This document shows positions 62,159 to 64,000 of a stretch of 64,000 bases of DNA, in pieces. The DNA lies in NCBI GenBank assembly GCA_001600695.1, contig BCKQ01000004.1:496001-560000 (forward strand), in the 5' to 3' direction. This DNA is from Ascoidea asiatica (taxonomy: Eukaryota; Ascomycota; Saccharomycetes; Ascoideales; Ascoideaceae). The translations under genes were made by a program, and so were the position numbers. Within the stretch, counting starts at the first letter, position 1. Each line of letters starts with the position of its first letter. Under the pieces are notes generated by a model. It searched no databases. It was not told where the DNA came from and was given only the letters and a program-made list of their open reading frames with translations.

Positions 62159-62953
62159 ATTTGAGTAATATATTAATGATCTATAAATTTCAAAAAAAAA
62201 AATCATTAAAACCCTTTTTTAGTGAAAATACTATTTTTATATAAAATTTTATATATTTAAATATTCAAATATTTAAATTGCTTATAATGAATAAAATTTC
62301 CACAAAAAAAGGTTAAAATAAATAAGTTTTTAAATAACAATCAAATATGAAAACCAAAATAAATTCAACATACGAAGAGAAATTTAAGGTTTATTAAGGT
62401 TATCCTTCATGCATGGTACCAAAAACCTAAACCAAAGAGGGGTTGATTTGGGGTAAAAAATGGGTCTCACAAAACTAGGACTTACTCGGTGGCTTATGTG
62501 GCGTTCTCGTCCTAACTTCGTGAACAACCCGGATTATCTGGAAAAATATGTCCACCTTATTACATAAGCAATTATATAAGCACTCTAGTAGTATTCAACA
62601 TCTAAAATAATAAGCGTGCTCAACCAATGAGCCTGAAAGGGCTTTTTCCACCTGACAACCCCGTTGGTGGTTTAGTCACCTGACAGTTGTTTTGCGGTTT
62701 TGTTTTTGTTTGTTGTTTGTTGTTTGTTGTGCACTGAAAGCACTTGCCTCGAGTCCCCAGGACTGGTCTGCTGTTTAAAACCAGTGGTGCAGATATAATA
62801 AAATTGTCCACTGTTTACTCTTCCATCTTCTTTATCTTAGATTTTTTATCTTCAACCACCAACAACAATAATTGTATCCAATATCCTATATCCAATATCC
62901 AATATTCAATATCCAATATTCAATATCCAAAAGTAAAGAATAATTCATTTATA
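62159..62953. other. Promoter region of the velvet gene
   Basis: Contains a G+C-richer island (about 62440-62800) with a CCAAT box (62621) and a 6-bp stem pair TAGGAC/GTCCTA spanning about 62485-62515. An imperfect ATATCCA repeat (62874-62931) immediately precedes the ATG. Confidence 0.5.
62874..62931. repeat. (ATATCCA/ATATTCA)n tandem repeat
   Basis: Seven to eight copies of a 7-9-bp unit in the presumed 5' leader of the velvet gene, ending about 20 bp before the ATG. Confidence 0.85.
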
Positions 62954-63565
62954 ATGGCAAAATTAACAAAATATCATATAAATCCATTTCCAAAATCTGC
63001 AATTAAAAAAACTGAAGCAAATTATAAATTATCAATAATTCAACAACCAAAACAAGCTAGAGCTTCTGGAACTACAAAACAATTCTTTGGTAGAAGATCA
63101 ATTGATCCATTTCCAATATTATCTGTATCTCTTGATAAAAATGGTGAAGATATTATTGATCATTCATATAATTTTTTAGTTTGTGTTGCTACAATTGAAT
63201 CAACTACTTTTCAATCCAATATTAATGATAATCATAATGACAATATACATAATATACATAATATAAACAATATAAATAATATAAATAATATAAGTAATAT
63301 AAGTAATATGAATATGATAAATAACATAGACAATATAAACAATATAAACAATATAAACAATATAAATAATATAAATAATATAAATGATATTGATAAATCA
63401 AGAAAACAAAAAAGAAGAAGAATTTCAAATAAAGATAGAAAACCAGATAATATTCTATTTGGTACTTCTTTTGTATCTGCCAATATCATCACTCCAAGTC
63501 ATATTTCAAATTCAAATTCAAATGACACCAAATCTTTCTTAAATATATATAACAACAACAACAAC

Positions 63566-63598
<33 letters not shown>

Positions 63599-64000
63599 GA
63601 TTCAAATAAATTAAAAGCTTTTTTTGTATTCAATGATTTATCAATTAGATTAGAAGGTAAATATAAATTAATTTTTAATTTATATGAATTTCCATTATCA
63701 ATTTCAAATAATTTTAAAAATTTAAATTTATCAAAATTATATTTTAGAGATTCTATAAAAAGTAATGAAATTATTGTTTATAATGCAAAAGATTTTCCTG
63801 GTTTACAACCTTCACCGGCTTTAACTCAAAAATTAAAAAATTTAGGTTCAAGAATTCGTGTTAGAAAAATTTCTTCAAAAAAAAAATTATATTCATCATC
63901 TATTGAAAATGATAATACCAATGATAATATTAATGATAATATTAATGATAATATCAATGAGAATGAGATTGAGAACGAGAATGAGATTAATAATAATAAT
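62954..64000 (+). CDS. Velvet-domain transcription factor, 3' end outside window
   Basis: Partial gene; the frame is open from the ATG at 62954 to the window edge (349 codons). It is a velvet protein, the fungal NF-kB-like factor class (VeA, VelB, VosA, VelC) that couples development and secondary metabolism to light and stress. Conserved blocks in order: YKLSIIQQPKQARASG (about 24-39), RRSIDPFPILSVSL (47-60), YNFLVCVATIES (72-83), DNILFGTSFVSANIIT (165-180), KAFFVFNDLSIRLEGKYKLIF (220-240), EIIVYNAKDFPGL (271-283) and GSRIRVRK (297-304). A basic KSRKQKRRR (148-156) may be a nuclear signal. Two Asn-rich insertions (about 88-147 and 186-217) split the domain, and the known part ends in an acidic Asn/Glu tail. 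Family is certain; which velvet subtype is open. Confidence 0.93.

Noticed and set aside
63222-63492. Leu/Tyr and Leu/Phe/Ile repeat ORFs on the minus strand
   Set aside because: Complement of the Asn-coding repeat in the velvet gene.
1-64000. CRISPR arrays, insertion sequences, prokaryotic operons or ribosome binding sites
   Set aside because: The window is eukaryotic; the repeats present are simple microsatellites and codon repeats, and no transposase or integrase was seen.

Overview
The window is a gene-dense but very A+T-rich piece of a fungal nuclear chromosome. I read it as an early-diverging budding yeast (Saccharomycotina). The evidence is orthologues of yeast proteins with typical yeast architecture (Yhc1, Tul1, Rpt2, Rna14, Sem1, Bir1, Ecm33, Atg7, Pom152, Rps15, Rvs161, an Snf1-kinase beta subunit), very few introns, and introns with GTATGT donors and TACTAAC-like branch points. 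It is not a close relative of Saccharomyces cerevisiae, because it carries a complex I subunit (NDUFB7/B18), an H4K20 methyltransferase of the Set9 type and a velvet-domain protein, all absent from S. cerevisiae. Polyasparagine tracts are abundant. CTG codons are rare, and I found none at a position conserved enough to decide how CTG is decoded, so Leu in the translations is provisional.

Left part (1-19.2 kb): YHC1, TUL1, NDUFB7 (spliced) and RPT2, a tRNA-Thr(UGU), then RNA14, SEM1, a FAS1-domain secreted protein, BIR1 and SET9 (spliced). This part is compact. Middle (19.2-41.7 kb): a 3.4 kb gene-free stretch, then ECM33, an Aro80-like zinc-cluster regulator, a Rim21/PalH-type pH sensor, ATG7, POM152, an unlisted 57-residue GPI-anchor-type peptide and RPS15 (a 22-nt first exon and an 814-nt intron). 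Right part (41.7-64 kb): the AMPK beta subunit, an Asn-rich putative DNA-binding protein, RVS161, an RFX factor, an NRAMP metal transporter, an Asn/Ile/Lys-rich tail-anchored protein, a decayed gene, and a velvet factor cut off by the window end. Intergenic regions here reach 2-3.7 kb.

The genes are mostly unlinked housekeeping and regulatory functions, not one operon-like system. RPT2 and SEM1 both belong to the proteasome and both have a GGTGGC core upstream. ECM33 and the small GPI-type peptide both look like cell-wall or plasma-membrane surface proteins. Long intergenic regions contain islands clearly richer in G+C than their surroundings. Two palindromes recur almost only between genes: TAACGTTA (seven intergenic copies by my count, five of them 95-275 bp before a start codon) and CACGTG (eight copies).

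The most notable items are the velvet factor, the hidden first exons, the small GPI-type peptide, the recurrent TAACGTTA palindrome and the multiply disrupted pseudogene next to the velvet gene. I saw no mobile element, CRISPR array or obvious new multi-gene system.
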